From the NCBI GenBank assembly GCA_038257155.1, contig JBBSJP010000009.1, positions 62,001 to 126,000 on the forward strand: 64,000 nt of DNA, read 5' to 3'. Below are positions 62,162 to 64,000 of this stretch, piece by piece; the first letter of the stretch is position 1, and each line of letters opens with the position of its first letter. The notes under the pieces are model-generated. The model was not told the origin of the DNA, did not search any database, and saw nothing but the letters and a program-made list of their open reading frames with translations. This stretch comes from JANJTY01 sp038257155. Lineage in GTDB: Bacteria; Pseudomonadota; Gammaproteobacteria; Xanthomonadales; Xanthomonadaceae. The position numbers and the translations under genes were made by a program.

Positions 62162-63712
62162 GTGAGGCTGCTGCGCTCCACCGCCGTGTTCTCGGCCATG
62201 ACCCTGCTTTCACGGTTGGCGGGTTTCGCACGCGACGTGTTGCAGGCCGCGCTGTTTGGCGCGGGCATAGCGACTGACGCTTTCACCATTGCTTACCGAA
62301 TCCCCAACTATCTGCGGCGCATCTTCGCCGAAGGCTCCTTCGCGGCGGCCTTTGTGCCGACCTTCACTGCGCTGAAGGAGCAGGGCGATGCCGCCGCGCT
62401 CAAGGATTTTCTCGATCACGTTGCCGGTGCGTTGTGCGCTGTGGTGCTGCTGGTGACCGGACTCGGCATGCTGGCCGCACCCCTGATCGTCGCGCTGATC
62501 GCGCCCGGCGCCGTCGGTGAGGCCGGCAAGTTCGAGCTGACCTCGGAAATGCTGCGCATCGTGTTTCCCTACCTGTTTTTCATTTCGCTGGTCGCCTTGG
62601 CCGGCGGCGTGTTGAACAGCTTTGGGCGCTTTGCCCTGCCGGCGATCACGCCGGTGCTGCACAACCTGGCGGTGATTGCCGCGATGCTGTTGCTCAGCGG
62701 ACACATGGATGTTCCCGCAAAAGCACTGGCCTGGGGTGTGTTCGCCGCGGGCATCGCGCAGTTCCTGCTGCTATGGCCGGCGCTGGCGCGGCTCAAGCTG
62801 CTGCCACGGCTGCGCCTGGATTTTCGCCATGCCGGCGTACGGCGGGTATTTCGACTCATGCTGCCGACCCTGTTTTCGTCCTCGGTTGCGCAGATCAACC
62901 TGATCGTCGGCACCGTATTTGCCTCGTTGCTGGTCACCGGCAGCCAAACCTGGCTGTGGTACTCGGATCGCTTGGTCGAACTGCCCTTGGGCATCTTTGG
63001 AGTTGCCCTGGGTACGGTCATCCTGCCGCATCTTTCCAGTCGTTTCGCAGCCGCCGACGCCGAAGGCTATTCCAAGGCGCTGGACTGGGCATTGCGCACC
63101 GTGTTGGTGATTGCGCTGCCGGCTGGACTGGGCTTGCTGCTCCTGGCCGAACCCATCGTTGCCACCGTCTACGGTCGTGGCGCGTTCACGGCATTCGACG
63201 CGCAGATGGCGGGCCTGAGCCTGATGGCGATGAGCCTGGGCATTCCTGGCTTCATGCTGAGCAAGGTGTTGGCGCCGGCCTTTTACGCACGCCAGGACAC
63301 CCGCACACCGATGCGTGCTGCACTCTGGACGGTCGGCTTCAACGTGACGATAACCGTAGTGCTGGTGACGCCGCTGTGGCTGCTGCGTGTGCCGGGCGCG
63401 CATGCCGGTATCGCACTGGCCACGGGCCTGGCCGGCCTGCTCAACGCGTTGCTGCTCTGGCGCGCGGTGCGCGTGGCGGGAATCTATCAGCCACTGCCCG
63501 GCTGGGGTCGCCATGGGCTGCGGCTGATGGCGGCCTGTGTCGGGATGACGGCCGTGGTGCTGCTGGTTGCGAACCTCGACCTGTCGCTGGGTCTGACCGG
63601 TGAGCTGGGGCGTTGGCTGGGACTGTTTCTGCTGGTGGCGATGGGGGCAGGCAGCTACGGGATGATCCTGCTGCTGACTGGCTGGCGCCCGCGCGATTTG
63701 CGTTTCGGGTGA
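62162..63712 (+). CDS. murJ: lipid II flippase MurJ
   Basis: A 516-residue protein of about 14 hydrophobic helices with the conserved opening (STAVFSAMTLLSRLAGFARDVLQAALFGAG, TDAFTIAYRIPNYLRRIFAEGSFAAAFVPTF) that marks MurJ/MviN, and later FMLSKVLAPAFYARQDTRTP. It moves lipid II across the inner membrane for peptidoglycan synthesis. The start is probably a GTG at 62162 (AAGGG about ten bases upstream); ATG is only found further inside at residue 13. Gene order rpsT/murJ divergent is common in gammaproteobacteria. Confidence 0.94.
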   Translation: MRLLRSTAVFSAMTLLSRLAGFARDVLQAALFGAGIATDAFTIAYRIPNYLRRIFAEGSFAAAFVPTFTALKEQGDAAALKDFLDHVAGALCAVVLLVTGLGMLAAPLIVALIAPGAVGEAGKFELTSEMLRIVFPYLFFISLVALAGGVLNSFGRFALPAITPVLHNLAVIAAMLLLSGHMDVPAKALAWGVFAAGIAQFLLLWPALARLKLLPRLRLDFRHAGVRRVFRLMLPTLFSSSVAQINLIVGTVFASLLVTGSQTWLWYSDRLVELPLGIFGVALGTVILPHLSSRFAAADAEGYSKALDWALRTVLVIALPAGLGLLLLAEPIVATVYGRGAFTAFDAQMAGLSLMAMSLGIPGFMLSKVLAPAFYARQDTRTPMRAALWTVGFNVTITVVLVTPLWLLRVPGAHAGIALATGLAGLLNALLLWRAVRVAGIYQPLPGWGRHGLRLMAACVGMTAVVLLVANLDLSLGLTGELGRWLGLFLLVAMGAGSYGMILLLTGWRPRDLRFG

Positions 63713-63840
63713 CGCCCTGCACACTATGAGGCAGCTTGGCGCTTCACTCCGATCGGGGCTTGAACCCCCGTCTCGTTCGTGGCGGGCCTGCCGTGCGCCA
63801 GCCGTCAGACCGCCCGCGGTCCATGAGCCCGTCGCGGGCC

Positions 63841-63960
63841 ATGCGTCGGATCCGCGCCGACAAGTTTGTTCGCTTGGCCGGACGATGCGGCGGCGCTTGA
63901 TCCGACCTACGAAGCTCGCGTAGGTCGGCTCAAGCCGCGATGCGGTGGAGCCGACGATGT
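63841..63960 (+). repeat. 120-bp dispersed hairpin element, copy 2
   Basis: It matches the reverse complement of 40899-41018 along its whole length. The central part is a hairpin with 17-base arms (GCTTGATCCGACCTACG and CGTAGGTCGGCTCAAGC) around a 7-base loop. The rest of the last 288 bases of the window (63713-63840 and 63961-64000) shows no gene. Confidence 0.8.
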
Positions 63961-64000
63961 CCAGAGCCGTCGTGCGCCGCATCGCGAAACCTCCAACTCT

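Overview
The window is a dense, GC-rich chromosomal segment with short intergenic gaps, many ATGA or TAATG gene overlaps, and no sign of phage, plasmid or transposase genes. The gene set (LptE, CysB, AmgK/MurU, an Oar-like TonB-dependent receptor, DUF4124, DUF1302/DUF1329, CHAD, MurJ, RpsT) indicates a Gram-negative gammaproteobacterium. Together with the abundant palindromic intergenic repeats this fits the Xanthomonadales (Lysobacterales). That placement is inferred from gene content only.

Layout. 1-6.9 kb: a truncated alpha/beta hydrolase, a secreted S9 peptidase, a propeller-GGDEF sensor and a di-haem cytochrome c. 7-12.9 kb: a complete, translationally coupled Mrp Na+/H+ antiporter operon with MrpA and MrpB fused, then a DASS anion symporter and a divergent epimerase-like gene. 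15.6-24.8 kb: an envelope cluster (lipase-like lipoprotein, DUF1302, DUF1329, a strong terminator, YCF48-like protein, RND/MMPL permease) that looks like a trans-envelope route for a hydrophobic compound and is the least understood system here. 24.9-30.9 kb: small genes (lipoprotein, DUF924, NRDE, PyrR-like, CHAD, DUF4124, MetF) interrupted by a MITE-like element and a 14-bp tandem array.

31-43 kb: a sulfur assimilation region, cysJIH, cysB, cysG and cysK, followed by a CnoX-type thioredoxin. Together these reduce PAPS to sulfite and sulfide, make the sirohaem cofactor, and form cysteine under a CysB-type regulator. The region is cut up by repeats, including a roughly 770-bp near-palindrome. 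43-56.9 kb: amidohydrolase, LeuRS, LptE, a lipoprotein/DUF3501 pair, MFS transporter, the AmgK-MurU cell-wall recycling pair, an acyl-CoA-ligase-like enzyme, ProC and a two-domain OlsF-like aminolipid synthase. 57-64 kb: an Oar-like receptor behind a structured leader, ObgE, RpsT and MurJ.

The non-coding structure is unusually rich. There are several families of hairpin repeats, a pair of 120-bp dispersed elements 23 kb apart in opposite orientation, and intrinsic terminators at 21.1, 60.4 and 61.6 kb. Many long reading frames antisense to real genes are high-GC artefacts and were left out.
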